Of a DNA stretch of 64,000 nucleotides, positions 9,352 through 17,803 are shown piece by piece. A model generated the notes under the pieces. It was not told where the DNA came from. It searched no databases and saw only the letters and a program-made list of their open reading frames with translations. The position numbers and the translations under genes are program-made. Positions within the stretch are counted from its first letter, which is position 1; every line of letters begins with the position of its first letter. Source of the DNA: Dechloromonas sp. TW-R-39-2 (GTDB lineage Bacteria > Pseudomonadota > Gammaproteobacteria > Burkholderiales > Rhodocyclaceae). Location: NCBI RefSeq assembly GCF_016864195.1, contig NZ_CP045202.1, positions 806,001 to 870,000 on the forward strand. The letters are read 5' to 3'.

Positions 9352-10710
9352 ATGATGCAAAGCGCACAGCAGGAAGAGGTTGGCGGGCAATTCCACCTGC
9401 TTGGCACACGCCGTTTTGCCCCCTTTTTCGTCACCCAGTTTCTCGGTGCCTTCAACGATAACCTGTTCAAGAATGCGCTGGTTGTCTTGCTGACCTTTCA
9501 TGCGACAGGCTGGAGTACGCTTTCTCCCGGCTTGCTGGCCAATCTGGCGGCCGGCATTTTCATGCTGCCTTTTTTCCTGTTCTCTGCAACGGCGGGGCAA
9601 CTGGCCGACAAATACGACAAGGCGCTGCTGGCGCGTGCCGTCAAATTACTCGAAATGCTGATCATGCTGGTCGCTGCGCTTGGTTTCTGGCTGCACAGCC
9701 TGGTGGTGCTGATGGGTGCCTTGTTCTTGCTCGGCATGCATTCGACGCTTTTCGGCCCGGTGAAGTACGCCATCCTGCCCCAGCATTTGCGCGAGGATGA
9801 ATTGATCGGCGGCAATGCCTGGATCGAGGCCGGTACCTTTGTCGCGATTCTGGCCGGAACGCTGATCGGTGCCTTGCTGGCTGGCACTGTCGATGCGCCG
9901 GTCTGGATTGCCGTCGGCGGACTGCTCGTGGCTGGGGCTGGCTATCTGGCGAGTCGTCAGATTCCGGCAGCCCCGGCGCCGGTGCCCAATCTTGCGGTCA
10001 ACCTCAATCCATTGAGCGAAACGATGCGCAACTTGCGTCTGGCAAGAAATGATCGGGTGATTTTCATCGCCTTGATCGCCATCTCATGGTTCTGGCTCTA
10101 TGGCGCGCTTTTTCTTGCCCAGTTTCCGGCCTATGCGTGCAGCGTGCTGGGTGGCAGCGAGTCTGCCGTAACGCTGTTGCTGGCCACCTTCACGATCGGT
10201 ATCGGCGTCGGTTCGATGCTGTGCGAGCGACTTTCCGGGCGACATCTCGAACCGGGGCTGGTACCGCTCGGAGCCATCGGCCTGACGGTGTTCGGGCTGG
10301 ATTTTGCCTGGGTTACCCACGAATTGGCCGAAATTTCGGCGTCGACCGCAGCCAGTGGGCAAGCACTCGGTCTGCTGCTGCAAGCACCTGCTGTCTGGCG
10401 TGCCTTGTTCGATTTGCTGATGCTCGGCGGATTCGGCGGATTGTTCATCGTGCCGCTCTACGCCTTGATGCAATTGCGCAGCCTGGTCGAACAGCGGGCC
10501 CGGATTGTTGCGGCAAACAACATCCTGAACGCTGCCTTCATGGTTTTTGGTGCCTTGAGCGCGGCGGCCGCATTGAGTGCCGGTTTGTCGCTGGCCGGAC
10601 TGTTTGCCATCGCGGCGCTGGCCAATGCGGTGCTGGCCGGGGTGATTCACCGTTTGCAGCCCGAATACGGCGCGGCCATGGTTCGCTGGTTGCGCCGACG
10701 GGCCGGCTAG
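9352..10710 (+). CDS. MFS transporter, LplT-like lysophospholipid flippase family
   Basis: Inner-membrane major facilitator protein of 452 residues with about 12 helices. The N-terminal block FVTQFLGAFNDNLFKNALV and the loop LFGPVKYAILPQHL match the LplT branch, whose members flip lysophospholipids inward for reacylation. In many proteobacteria this module is fused to, or followed by, an Aas acyltransferase/ligase; here the protein ends after the transporter part and no acyltransferase follows. It is divergent from the hydrolase. The substrate assignment is by family only. Confidence 0.85.
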   Translation: MMQSAQQEEVGGQFHLLGTRRFAPFFVTQFLGAFNDNLFKNALVVLLTFHATGWSTLSPGLLANLAAGIFMLPFFLFSATAGQLADKYDKALLARAVKLLEMLIMLVAALGFWLHSLVVLMGALFLLGMHSTLFGPVKYAILPQHLREDELIGGNAWIEAGTFVAILAGTLIGALLAGTVDAPVWIAVGGLLVAGAGYLASRQIPAAPAPVPNLAVNLNPLSETMRNLRLARNDRVIFIALIAISWFWLYGALFLAQFPAYACSVLGGSESAVTLLLATFTIGIGVGSMLCERLSGRHLEPGLVPLGAIGLTVFGLDFAWVTHELAEISASTAASGQALGLLLQAPAVWRALFDLLMLGGFGGLFIVPLYALMQLRSLVEQRARIVAANNILNAAFMVFGALSAAAALSAGLSLAGLFAIAALANAVLAGVIHRLQPEYGAAMVRWLRRRAG

Positions 10711-10717
10711 TTGCGAT

Positions 10718-10740
10718 GCTGGCCGCCGGGAGCGGCCAGC
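10718..10740. terminator. Hairpin between convergent genes, possible bidirectional terminator
   Basis: A perfect 9-bp inverted repeat, GCTGGCCGC (10718-10726) and GCGGCCAGC (10732-10740), with a 5-base loop lies between the convergent MFS and chemoreceptor stops. There is no strong T-run, so intrinsic termination is only plausible. Confidence 0.45.
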
Positions 10741-10749
10741 AATCCTGCT

Positions 10750-12414
10750 TTATACGCGGAAGCTGGAAATAACCTGCGCGACGTCCTGTGACAGCGTATC
10801 GAGGCGACGGGCGCTATCCGCCGTGTGATCCGCAGCCGCATGGTTTTCGTCGGTCATCTGGGCGATGTTCTCGACGTGGCGGGCGATATCCTGGCTGGCA
10901 ATGCTCTGTTCCTTGAGCGCGCTGCTGATGTCGACGATGGCTGCCGTGACGTGCTGGGCCGATTGCCGGATATTGTTCATCCGCAGCCCGGCGTTGTTGG
11001 CCAGTTCGCGACCTTGTGCTACCTGGCCGACCACTTGCTGCATTTCGCCGACGGCCTTGTTGGCCGATTGCTGGATGGTGTCGACCATGCCGGCAATGTC
11101 CAGGGTGGACTTGGTCGTCCGCTCGGCCAGTTTCCGGACTTCATCCGCCACCACGGCAAAACCGCGCCCCTGTTCGCCGGCACGGGCGGCCTCGATTGCC
11201 GCATTGAGTGCGAGCAGATTGGTCTGGTCGGCAACATCCTTGATCACCTGAACGACGGCGGAAATCTGGTCGGCATCCTTGCCGAGCGACTCGATGACGG
11301 CTGATGCGCGCGACACCATGTCACTGATCGTGCTCATTTCATCGACTGTCCGCTGGATGATCTGGCCGCCTTCTTCCGAAATATCAGCCGATTCGGTGGC
11401 CAGTTTCCGGGCGTCGCCGGCGCTGTCGCTGACGGTGTTGATGCTGACTGTCAGCTCCTCGATATTCGCCGCCATCGAAGCGGCAGCCGAGCTTTGGCTG
11501 GCCGAGCTGGTGGCAACCTCGTTCGAGGCGATCGAGAGAGCCGAGACCGCCCCTTTGACTTCACCCATGCTGTCCTGAATGCTGTGCATCGAGCTTTGCA
11601 CCTTTTCCAGCATCCGGTTGAGCGCACTGACCATGCTGCCGATTTCGTCGCTGGCGTTATAGGCGACACGTTTGGTCAAGTCGTTGGTTGCTGCGATGTC
11701 GACTACGGTATCGCGGGCAATGTCAATCGGTCGCATGATGGCGCCCAGAATGGATAGCCCGAAGCCAATGATCAGTGCGGTGGCTACTGCAAAGACAATG
11801 ATCTCAGCCAATTTGGCCTGGCTTGCCGCTTGCTGGGCCATTTTGAAGGACTTGTCACCTTCGGCAAGATTGAGATCGATAACTTTTTGCAGATTGTCAT
11901 TGAGCGCCTTGGTCATTGCCCGACGCTGTCCGATTAATTCGCGGATTTCATTGATCTGAGCGGTGAATCCTTCATCTGTTGTTGCCTTGCTTGCCCTGTC
12001 TTCGGCTCGAGTGATCAGTATTTCCATGTCCAACCATTTGGCCAGACTCAGCTTGGTTTCATTCCACAAGGCTTGCTCTGTGGCATCGGCAGGTGTCGCT
12101 TCATATTTCTTGGCTGCTTCGGCAAGTGTCTTGTTGGCTTCAGCCTTGCGTTGTTTGATGACGTCGATCTCGCTGCGTTTCTTGTCGGGCGTCATGCTGT
12201 TGTTCAGCGTCAGGCTCTGGTAAGTGCTTCTCGACAGATTGGTGATTGACTCCTTGAAGGTCAGCAAGGCTACGACCGACGGCATGCGGTTGCCGCCGAT
12301 GTCTTCGATGGCTTCCTGTTCGGTGACGATGCCGCGCAGCCCGAATCCACCGACCGCCAGCAGGGCGATGATTGCCGCTGCCAGCAGCAGGATCAGTTTT
12401 TGTTTGATATTCAT
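10750..12414 (-). CDS. Methyl-accepting chemotaxis protein with 4-helix-bundle sensor
   Basis: Transmembrane chemoreceptor signalling to CheA/CheW, 554 residues. TM1 spans about 7-27. The periplasmic region is all-helical, of the 4HB_MCP type (about 28-185). TM2 is about 188-210, with RPI starting a HAMP domain to about 265. The cytoplasmic hairpin tip contains [20 protein letters not shown] and [18 protein letters not shown], the most conserved receptor segment. The C-terminus ends SSFRV, without an NWETF-type CheR tether. The ligand is unknown. The leader holds an inverted repeat AGCCGATC/GATCGGCT (12455-12478). Confidence 0.95.
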   Translation of the reverse strand: MNIKQKLILLLAAAIIALLAVGGFGLRGIVTEQEAIEDIGGNRMPSVVALLTFKESITNLSRSTYQSLTLNNSMTPDKKRSEIDVIKQRKAEANKTLAEAAKKYEATPADATEQALWNETKLSLAKWLDMEILITRAEDRASKATTDEGFTAQINEIRELIGQRRAMTKALNDNLQKVIDLNLAEGDKSFKMAQQAASQAKLAEIIVFAVATALIIGFGLSILGAIMRPIDIARDTVVDIAATNDLTKRVAYNASDEIGSMVSALNRMLEKVQSSMHSIQDSMGEVKGAVSALSIASNEVATSSASQSSAAASMAANIEELTVSINTVSDSAGDARKLATESADISEEGGQIIQRTVDEMSTISDMVSRASAVIESLGKDADQISAVVQVIKDVADQTNLLALNAAIEAARAGEQGRGFAVVADEVRKLAERTTKSTLDIAGMVDTIQQSANKAVGEMQQVVGQVAQGRELANNAGLRMNNIRQSAQHVTAAIVDISSALKEQSIASQDIARHVENIAQMTDENHAAADHTADSARRLDTLSQDVAQVISSFRV

Positions 12415-12637
12415 GGTTGAAGCCCCTTCGTTATTTTTGAGTTTATGGCCTACCAGCCGATCGTCTCCATGATCGGCTTATTACTAACGACTTATTCTGT
12501 CCCAGTTGCCGTGGAACTGCAATTGTTCCGCGCTGTCGTCTGCCTTCGAAAGTCCTTGCCTGATTGCCTCCAAGGCTCGCGTCTTTGCGGCATCGCCGCC
12601 ATACTAGCGTCTTGCTCAAGAAACATGCTGTGGCGCG

Positions 12638-13519
12638 ATGGTGGCAAATATTCAAGGTATTGGCGAAAAACTCGATCTTTACACGAAGCTGATGCGGCTC
12701 GACAAGCCGATCGGCATCCTGCTGTTGCTTTGGCCGACCCTCTGGGGTTTGTGGCTGGCAGCGGCGGCTTGGCCTGACTGGACGGTCCTGTCGGTATTCG
12801 TGCTTGGCACCGTGCTGATGCGTTCGGCCGGTTGCGTGATCAACGATTATGCCGATCGTGATTTCGACAAGCATGTCGAGCGGACCAAGGAGCGTCCCCT
12901 GACGGCCGGGCGGGTGACTGTTCGAGAAGCCATTGCCCTGTTTGCCGGCCTTTCCCTGCTGGCTTTTGCGCTGGTCCTGATGCTCGGCAATCCATTGGTG
13001 ATTGTGTTGTCGATCCCGGCCGTCTTCCTGGCTGCGAGCTATCCTTTTACCAAGCGCTTCCTGGCCATTCCGCAAGCGTATCTGGGGATTGCCTTTGGTT
13101 TCGGCATCCCGATGGCCTACGCCGCGCAACTTGGTCAGGTGCCGGCCGAAGCCTGGTGGCTGCTGCTGGCCAATGTTTTCTGGGCGGTCGCCTACGATAC
13201 TGAATATGCCATGGTCGACCGTGAGGATGACCTGAAAATCGGTATCAAGACGTCAGCGATTACTTTTGGCCGCTTCGATGTGGCGGCGGTCATGGTTTGC
13301 TACGGCATGACCCTGCTGCTGCTTGGCTGGATTGGCCATGGGCGGGGTTGCGGCCCGGTTTTCTTTCTGGCGCTGGGCATCACTGCCGGGATCATGGCGG
13401 TTCATTACCGCTGGATTCGTCGGCGCGAGCGCATGGCGTGCTTCAAGGCTTTCTTGCATAACAACTATGTCGGCGCGGTGATTTTTGTCGGCATTGCTCT
13501 GGATTTCTGGCTCAAATGA
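12638..13519 (+). CDS. ubiA: 4-hydroxybenzoate polyprenyltransferase UbiA
   Basis: Integral membrane prenyltransferase that attaches the polyprenyl tail to 4-hydroxybenzoate in ubiquinone synthesis. The 293 residues include the first Asp-rich Mg-diphosphate motif N69-D70-Y-A-D73-R-D75-F-D77 and the second, [13 protein letters not shown] (about 187-199), with some eight or nine helices. Its stop overlaps the ubiD start by 4 bases (ATGA), so the two act in consecutive steps of the same pathway and are translationally coupled. The 223-base spacer upstream holds no supported gene. No UbiC is encoded here. Confidence 0.96.
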   Translation: MVANIQGIGEKLDLYTKLMRLDKPIGILLLLWPTLWGLWLAAAAWPDWTVLSVFVLGTVLMRSAGCVINDYADRDFDKHVERTKERPLTAGRVTVREAIALFAGLSLLAFALVLMLGNPLVIVLSIPAVFLAASYPFTKRFLAIPQAYLGIAFGFGIPMAYAAQLGQVPAEAWWLLLANVFWAVAYDTEYAMVDREDDLKIGIKTSAITFGRFDVAAVMVCYGMTLLLLGWIGHGRGCGPVFFLALGITAGIMAVHYRWIRRRERMACFKAFLHNNYVGAVIFVGIALDFWLK

Positions 13520-14991
13520 AATATCACGACCTGCGCGACTTCATGTCGCAACTGGAAAAAACTGGCGAACTGAAGCGTGTCGCGGTCGACGTCGATACGC
13601 GTCTCGAAATGACCGAGATCTGCGATCGCGTGCTGCGCGCCGAGGGACCGGCCATTTTGTTCGAGCGGCCGGTCAGCGGGACGACCCGCCACGACATCCC
13701 GGTCCTCGCCAACCTGTTCGGCACGCCCAAGCGCGTCGCGCTCGGCATGGGCGAGGAGTCGGTGCAGGCCTTGCGCGAAGTCGGCAAGCTGCTCGCCTAC
13801 CTGAAGGAGCCGGAACCGCCGAAAGGCCTCAAGGATGCCTGGGACAAGTTGCCCATCCTCAAGCAGGTGCTGAACATGGCGCCGAAAACGGTGTCGAGCG
13901 CGCCGTGCCAGGAAATCGTCTGGGAAGGCAAGGATGTCGATCTGGCGCGCCTGCCGATCCAGCATTGCTGGCCGGGTGACATCGCACCGCTGATCACCTG
14001 GGGCCTGGTTGTCACCAAGGGCCCGCACAAGAACCGGCAGAATCTCGGCATCTACCGCCAGCAGGTACTCGGGCCGAACAAGGTCATCATGCGCTGGCTG
14101 GCGCATCGCGGCGGCGCGCTCGATTTTCGCGAATTCCAGCTGGCCAATCCCGGCCAGCCTTTCCCGGTCGCCGTCGTGCTCGGCTGCGATCCGGCGACCA
14201 TCCTCGGTGCCGTGACGCCGGTGCCGGACTCGCTGTCCGAATACCAGTTCGCCGGCCTGTTGCGCGGCGGCAAGACCGAGTTGATCAAGTGCATCGGCTC
14301 CGCCCTACAGGTGCCGGCTTCGGCCGAAATCGTGCTCGAAGGGGTGATTCATCCCGGCGAAACGGCGCTTGAAGGGCCGTACGGCGACCACACCGGTTAT
14401 TACAACGAGCAGGCCGAATTCCCGGTCTTTACGGTCGACCGCATCACGATGCGCAAAAAGCCGATCTATCACAGCACCTATACCGGCAAGCCGCCGGACG
14501 AGCCGGCCATTCTTGGTGTGGCACTGAACGAGGTGTTCGTGCCGCTGCTGCAGAAGCAGTATCCGGAGATCGTCGATTTCTACCTGCCGCCGGAAGGCTG
14601 CTCGTACCGCATGGCCATCGTTAGCATCAAGAAACAGTATCCCGGCCACGCCAAGCGCATCATGTTCGGCATCTGGTCCTTCCTGCGCCAGTTCATGTAC
14701 ACCAAGACCATCATCGTGGTGGATGACGACATCGATATCCGCGACTGGAAGGAAGTGATCTGGGCGATGACGACGCGCATGGACGCGACGCGCGACACGA
14801 CGCTGGTCGACAACACGCCGATCGACTATCTCGACTTCGCGTCGCCGGTCGCCGGCCTCGGCTCCAAGATGGGCCTGGACGCGACCAACAAGTGGCCGGG
14901 AGAGACGACGCGCGAATGGGGGCGGCCGATCGTCATGGACGACGGCGTCAAGAAGAAGGTCGATGCGATGTGGCAGGAACTAGGCCTTTAG
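13516..14991 (+). CDS. ubiD: 4-hydroxy-3-polyprenylbenzoate decarboxylase UbiD
   Basis: Prenylated-FMN-dependent decarboxylase acting after UbiA in ubiquinone synthesis. The 491 residues match UbiD length. Typical segments are [20 protein letters not shown] at the start, [23 protein letters not shown] (prFMN/metal region), [12 protein letters not shown] with the conserved catalytic acidic region, and [14 protein letters not shown]. UbiX, which makes the cofactor, is not in the window. A cobalamin riboswitch begins 49 bases after the stop. Confidence 0.96.
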   Translation: MKYHDLRDFMSQLEKTGELKRVAVDVDTRLEMTEICDRVLRAEGPAILFERPVSGTTRHDIPVLANLFGTPKRVALGMGEESVQALREVGKLLAYLKEPEPPKGLKDAWDKLPILKQVLNMAPKTVSSAPCQEIVWEGKDVDLARLPIQHCWPGDIAPLITWGLVVTKGPHKNRQNLGIYRQQVLGPNKVIMRWLAHRGGALDFREFQLANPGQPFPVAVVLGCDPATILGAVTPVPDSLSEYQFAGLLRGGKTELIKCIGSALQVPASAEIVLEGVIHPGETALEGPYGDHTGYYNEQAEFPVFTVDRITMRKKPIYHSTYTGKPPDEPAILGVALNEVFVPLLQKQYPEIVDFYLPPEGCSYRMAIVSIKKQYPGHAKRIMFGIWSFLRQFMYTKTIIVVDDDIDIRDWKEVIWAMTTRMDATRDTTLVDNTPIDYLDFASPVAGLGSKMGLDATNKWPGETTREWGRPIVMDDGVKKKVDAMWQELGL

Positions 14992-14997
14992 GATGGA

Positions 14998-15027
14998 TTG
15001 ACCCACGGCGTAGCGCCTTGAGAGAAT
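14998..15027 (+). promoter_or_regulatory. Candidate sigma70 promoter for the riboswitch transcript
   Basis: TTGACC at 14998-15003 and GAGAAT at 15022-15027 with an 18-base spacer lie just after ubiD and 14 bases before the aptamer P1 stem. The -35 is good and the -10 matches 4 of 6 positions, so this is only a candidate. Confidence 0.35.
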
Positions 15028-15040
15028 CCGCCCTCCTGCT

Positions 15041-15200
15041 GGAATCGAAATACGGAACACGGTGCAAATCCGTGGCGGGCCCGCCGCTGTAACCGGGGAC
15101 GAAGACTGCATGGTCGCCAGACCAGCCACTTGCGAGGCTTACCTCGCCGGGAAGGCGCAGCGCTTCGGCTGATCCGGAAGCCAGAAGACGATTCGATTCC
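15041..15200 (+). promoter_or_regulatory. Cobalamin (AdoCbl-class) riboswitch aptamer
   Basis: A vitamin-B12-binding leader RNA. Visible elements in order are a perfect 9-bp P1 stem (GGAATCGAA 15041-15049 with TTCGATTCC 15192-15200), then GGTGCAAATCC, then GCGGGCCCGCCGCTGTAA, then CCACT, then CCGGGAAGGCG (the B12-box region), then GATCCGGAAGCCAGAAGAC. This order and these conserved blocks are those of the cobalamin riboswitch family. It precedes a 55-residue peptide and a radical SAM enzyme rather than B12 synthesis or transport genes. The expression platform at 15204-15277 supports transcription attenuation. Confidence 0.93.
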
Positions 15201-15218
15201 TGACTGGAGCCAAGGCAA

Positions 15219-15277
15219 GGGCTCCGGCTGAGTGCATGCGACAAGCGTGCCCTCAGCCGGGGCCCTTTTTGTTTTTT
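15219..15277 (+). terminator. Riboswitch expression platform: intrinsic terminator with competing antiterminator
   Basis: The terminator stem GGGCTCCGGCTGAG (15219-15232) pairs with CTCAGCCGGGGCCC (15252-15265) over 14 bp with one G-U, has an inner GCATGC/GCGTGC stem, and runs into TTTTT then GTTTTTTG. Its 5' arm can instead pair with CTGGAGCC at 15204-15211 (8 bp with GGCTCCGG, one G-U), which would destroy the terminator. The two structures are mutually exclusive. Confidence 0.85.
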
Positions 15278-15297
15278 GTCTTCTCGAGGAGTGGAAA

Positions 15298-15465
15298 ATG
15301 TCCCAGATCGTCTCTCAAGTCGCGTCCAACGCTGTTGAAACCCAGCCGGCTGCTGCGCAGCAAGCGCAGCCTGCCGCCCCGACCATCGCCATCCGCAAGA
15401 GTTGCAACCCGGATGGCATCGGCCTGTCGCACTATGTGCTGATGGACCGGAAGGCGGCCAAATGA
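15298..15465 (+). CDS. cbpA: Putative RiPP precursor peptide, CbpA-like
   Basis: A 55-residue peptide, probably the substrate of the radical SAM enzyme encoded immediately downstream. The ATG at 15298 has a GAGGAG ribosome-binding site (15286-15291). The N-terminal part (1-29) is Gln/Ala/Val/Pro-rich and leader-like. The C-terminal part (30-55) is compositionally distinct, with IRKSCNPDGIGLSHYVLMDR, a single Cys36, and nearby Asn37, Asp39, His45 and Tyr46 as possible modification sites. The stop overlaps the cbpB start by 4 bases (ATGA). I recall NCBI protein families named 'modified peptide precursor CbpA' and 'peptide-modifying radical SAM enzyme CbpB' associated with cobalamin riboswitches; the arrangement matches but I could not run a search. 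The modification and product are unknown. Confidence 0.8.
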   Translation: MSQIVSQVASNAVETQPAAAQQAQPAAPTIAIRKSCNPDGIGLSHYVLMDRKAAK

Positions 15466-16835
15466 ACGCAGTGCTCGCCGAGCGTGCCGCCCGCGGCATG
15501 CTTTTCCAGCCGGTCGATATCGGCCACCCGGTCTATGCCGCGGTGACTGATCCGCAGACCGCTTTCTGGGCGCTGGTCGACAAGACCAAGGTTCACGAAG
15601 CCGGCCGTGATCCGGCCCTGCTCGCTGCCTATGGGGCCAAAGCCGAACAGTTTGAGCAGGAACTGCATGCCCTGCGCTTCGGCCTGAAACCTTCCGGCGT
15701 TTATTTGAACCCGACCGAGCGCTGCAATCTCAACTGCACCTACTGCTATCTGCCCGATGCCCAGCGCAGCGGCGGCAGTCACATGCCGGTCGAAACGCTG
15801 CTCGCCTCGCTCGGCAAACTGCGCGACTACTTCCGTTCGGTGATGCCGGCCGATCGCAAGCCGCGCGCCATTTTCCACGGTGCTGAGCCACTGATGAATG
15901 CACCGGCCGTCTTCGAAGCGATCGACGCCTTCGCCGACGATTTCGTCTTCGGTCTGCAGACCAATGGCACCTTGCTTGACGACAAGGCGCTCGATTTCCT
16001 GACCTCGCGCAATGTCAGCATCGGCCTGTCGCTGGACGGTCCGGTGGCCGACATTACCGACGCCACCCGGCGGACCTGGGGCGGCAAGAGCGTGCACGAC
16101 AAGGTGCTGCGGGCGATGGACAAGCTACGCGGCTACGGCTCGTGGAGCGTGATCACCACCTGCACGACAGAGAACCTGCCCTACCTGACGCGCATGGTGG
16201 AGCTGTTCCACGCCCACGAAGTGCCGACCTGCATGCTTAACACCCTGCGTTGCACCTTGCCCGGTGCCCGTGGGGTCAAGCCGGCCGACGGCGACATGGC
16301 CAAAGCCTTCTTCGCCGCGATGGACCGGACCTACGAGCTCTACCAGGAAACCGGGCGCAAGCTGATGGTGGCCAATTTCGCCAATATCCTGATCGGTATC
16401 CTGGCCCCGACGGCCCGCCGGCTGATGTGCGACATCTCGCCCTGCGGCGGCGGTCGTGCCTTCTTCGCGCTGGCCGCCGACGGCAGTCTTTATCCGTGCA
16501 GCGAGTTCATCGGCCTGCCGCGCTTCAATGGCGGCAGCTTGCTGACCGGCGGTGTCGAGGCGGCGCTAGCTTCGGCTGCCTTCAAGGAGGTGACGACGCG
16601 TGACGTCGACCGGTTCAGTCCCTGCGGCGATTGCGCCATCCGCCACTTCTGCGGCTCGCCGTGCCCGGCCGAGGCCTTCGAGATGAATGGCGGCATGGAC
16701 AAGATCGGCGCCTTCTGCGATTTCTACAAGGAACAGGTCAATTACGCCCTGCGCTTGATCGCCGACGGCAAGGCCGATGACTATCTGTGGGACGGCTGGG
16801 ACGAGGGGACGGAAACCGTTTTTGCGCTGAATTGA
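15462..16835 (+). CDS. cbpB: Radical SAM/SPASM peptide maturase, CbpB-like
   Basis: Probable radical S-adenosylmethionine enzyme that modifies the preceding peptide. From the ATG at 15462 the 457 residues carry the CxxxCxxC cluster motif at C88, C92 and C95 (ERCNLNCTYCYLP), a HGAEP variant of the GGEP SAM-binding motif at 139-143, and QTNGT at 166-170. The C-terminal SPASM region has C323, C328, C346, C388, C391, C397, C401 and C419, enough for two auxiliary 4Fe-4S clusters. There is no B12-binding domain, so the cobalamin link is regulatory, through the upstream riboswitch. The gene overlaps the peptide gene by 4 bases and is followed by an intrinsic terminator. Confidence 0.88.
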   Translation: MNAVLAERAARGMLFQPVDIGHPVYAAVTDPQTAFWALVDKTKVHEAGRDPALLAAYGAKAEQFEQELHALRFGLKPSGVYLNPTERCNLNCTYCYLPDAQRSGGSHMPVETLLASLGKLRDYFRSVMPADRKPRAIFHGAEPLMNAPAVFEAIDAFADDFVFGLQTNGTLLDDKALDFLTSRNVSIGLSLDGPVADITDATRRTWGGKSVHDKVLRAMDKLRGYGSWSVITTCTTENLPYLTRMVELFHAHEVPTCMLNTLRCTLPGARGVKPADGDMAKAFFAAMDRTYELYQETGRKLMVANFANILIGILAPTARRLMCDISPCGGGRAFFALAADGSLYPCSEFIGLPRFNGGSLLTGGVEAALASAAFKEVTTRDVDRFSPCGDCAIRHFCGSPCPAEAFEMNGGMDKIGAFCDFYKEQVNYALRLIADGKADDYLWDGWDEGTETVFALN

Positions 16836-16840
16836 GTCCG

Positions 16841-16880
16841 AAGGGGGAGGGCGCTTTAAGATGGCGCACTCTCCCTTTTT
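16841..16880 (+). terminator. Intrinsic terminator after the radical SAM gene
   Basis: AAGGGGGAGGGCGC (16841-16854) pairs with GCGCACTCTCCCTT (16864-16877) with one mismatch and one G-U, followed by a T-run ending at 16880. It closes the riboswitch-peptide-radical SAM unit 18 bases before the next start codon. Confidence 0.75.
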
Positions 16881-16897
16881 CTCTGGTACTGCTGTCG

Positions 16898-17395
16898 ATG
16901 ACCTCCCCGCTTGCCATTTGCCCGACCGATCTGACGTCCTCGCAGCATGCGCTGGCCTTCATCGACTTGCTGGAACACTACGCCCGTGACCCGATGGGCG
17001 GCGGCGAGGGACTGACCGATTACGCCAGGACGCATCTGGTCGAACAACTGAAAGCCCAGCCGACCTTCCGCGGTGCACTGGCGTTTTGGGGCGAAAAGCC
17101 GGTTGGCCTGATCAACTGCTTTACCGGCTTCTCCACCTTTGCCGCCAAACCGCTGCTCAATATTCACGATCTCGTCGTCCGTGCCGATGTGCGCGGCCAG
17201 GGCATCGGCCAGGCGCTGCTACAATGGGCCGAAATGCAGGCTCGGCAACTCGGCTGCTGCAAGCTGACGCTGGAAATTCTCGCGAACAATCGCCCGGCCA
17301 TGCGGTCGTATGAGCGCGCCGGTTTCGCGCCCTATGTGCTGGACCCGGCTGCGGGCCAAGCCTTGCTTATGCAGAAATATCTTCAGGAGGTTTGA
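16898..17395 (+). CDS. GNAT-family N-acetyltransferase
   Basis: Probable acetyl-CoA-dependent acetyltransferase, 165 residues from the ATG at 16898. The acetyl-CoA pyrophosphate loop is RGQGIG within VRADVRGQGIGQALLQWA (about residues 95-112). ILANNRPAMRSYERAGF is the typical motif A/B end with the conserved Asn and Tyr. The acceptor is unknown. It follows the radical SAM terminator by only 18 bases and has a poor ribosome-binding site, so it may depend partly on read-through. A tailoring role on the upstream peptide is possible but unsupported. The next gene starts 3 bases after its stop. Confidence 0.85.
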   Translation: MTSPLAICPTDLTSSQHALAFIDLLEHYARDPMGGGEGLTDYARTHLVEQLKAQPTFRGALAFWGEKPVGLINCFTGFSTFAAKPLLNIHDLVVRADVRGQGIGQALLQWAEMQARQLGCCKLTLEILANNRPAMRSYERAGFAPYVLDPAAGQALLMQKYLQEV

Positions 17396-17398
17396 GTC

Positions 17399-17803
17399 AT
17401 GTCGGAACCCGTTACAGTCGTTGAAGTGAATGGCGTGCGCGCCTCGCTCGTCCAATTAACCCACTTCATCTATGGTTTGCATGCCATCGCCGTTTTTGTT
17501 GGCATCACCTCGGCAGCAACGGTGGCCGGCGGTTTCGTCTTTGGACTGCCATCGCTCTGTGCCGTCTTCCTCAACTACCTGAAACGTGGCGAGGTGCGTG
17601 GTACATGGCTGGAAAGCCATTTCCTGTGGCAGATCCGAACTTTCTGGTTCACGCTGCTCTGGCTGGTGGTCTATGGCCTGTTGATCGTGACGATTATTGG
17701 CATTCCGCTCGCCTGGATACTGATTGCCGTGCTGGGCCTGTGGGTCGGCTATCGCGTTATTCGTGGCTGGGTTGCCCTGTTTGGCGAGCGTTCGCTGGGC
17801 TAG
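17399..17803 (+). CDS. DUF4870-like small membrane protein
   Basis: Unknown function; 134 residues with three predicted helices (about 27-50, 82-102 and 104-122). The segment LTHFIYGLHAIAVFVGITSA and a hydrophobic C-terminus resemble the small DUF4870-type membrane proteins of proteobacteria. The ATG at 17399 has a strong AGGAGG site overlapping the end of the acetyltransferase gene, so the two are likely co-transcribed. Its stop overlaps the convergent histidine kinase stop by 4 bases. Confidence 0.7.
   Translation: MSEPVTVVEVNGVRASLVQLTHFIYGLHAIAVFVGITSAATVAGGFVFGLPSLCAVFLNYLKRGEVRGTWLESHFLWQIRTFWFTLLWLVVYGLLIVTIIGIPLAWILIAVLGLWVGYRVIRGWVALFGERSLG

Noticed and set aside
12440..12500. Sigma28-like promoter (GCCGATCA) for the chemoreceptor at 10750-12414
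   Set aside because: The -10-like match is also one arm of an inverted repeat and the -35 element is poor.
12484..12603. Minus-strand 40-codon frame with protein-like composition (ending QLQFHGNWDRISR) upstream of ubiA
   Set aside because: It follows an in-frame stop and has no ATG or GTG start; third-position GC is only about the genome average. A gene remnant is possible but unsupported.
15462..16835. B12-dependent radical SAM methyltransferase
   Set aside because: No N-terminal cobalamin-binding domain; the architecture is radical SAM plus SPASM. The B12 link is the upstream riboswitch.
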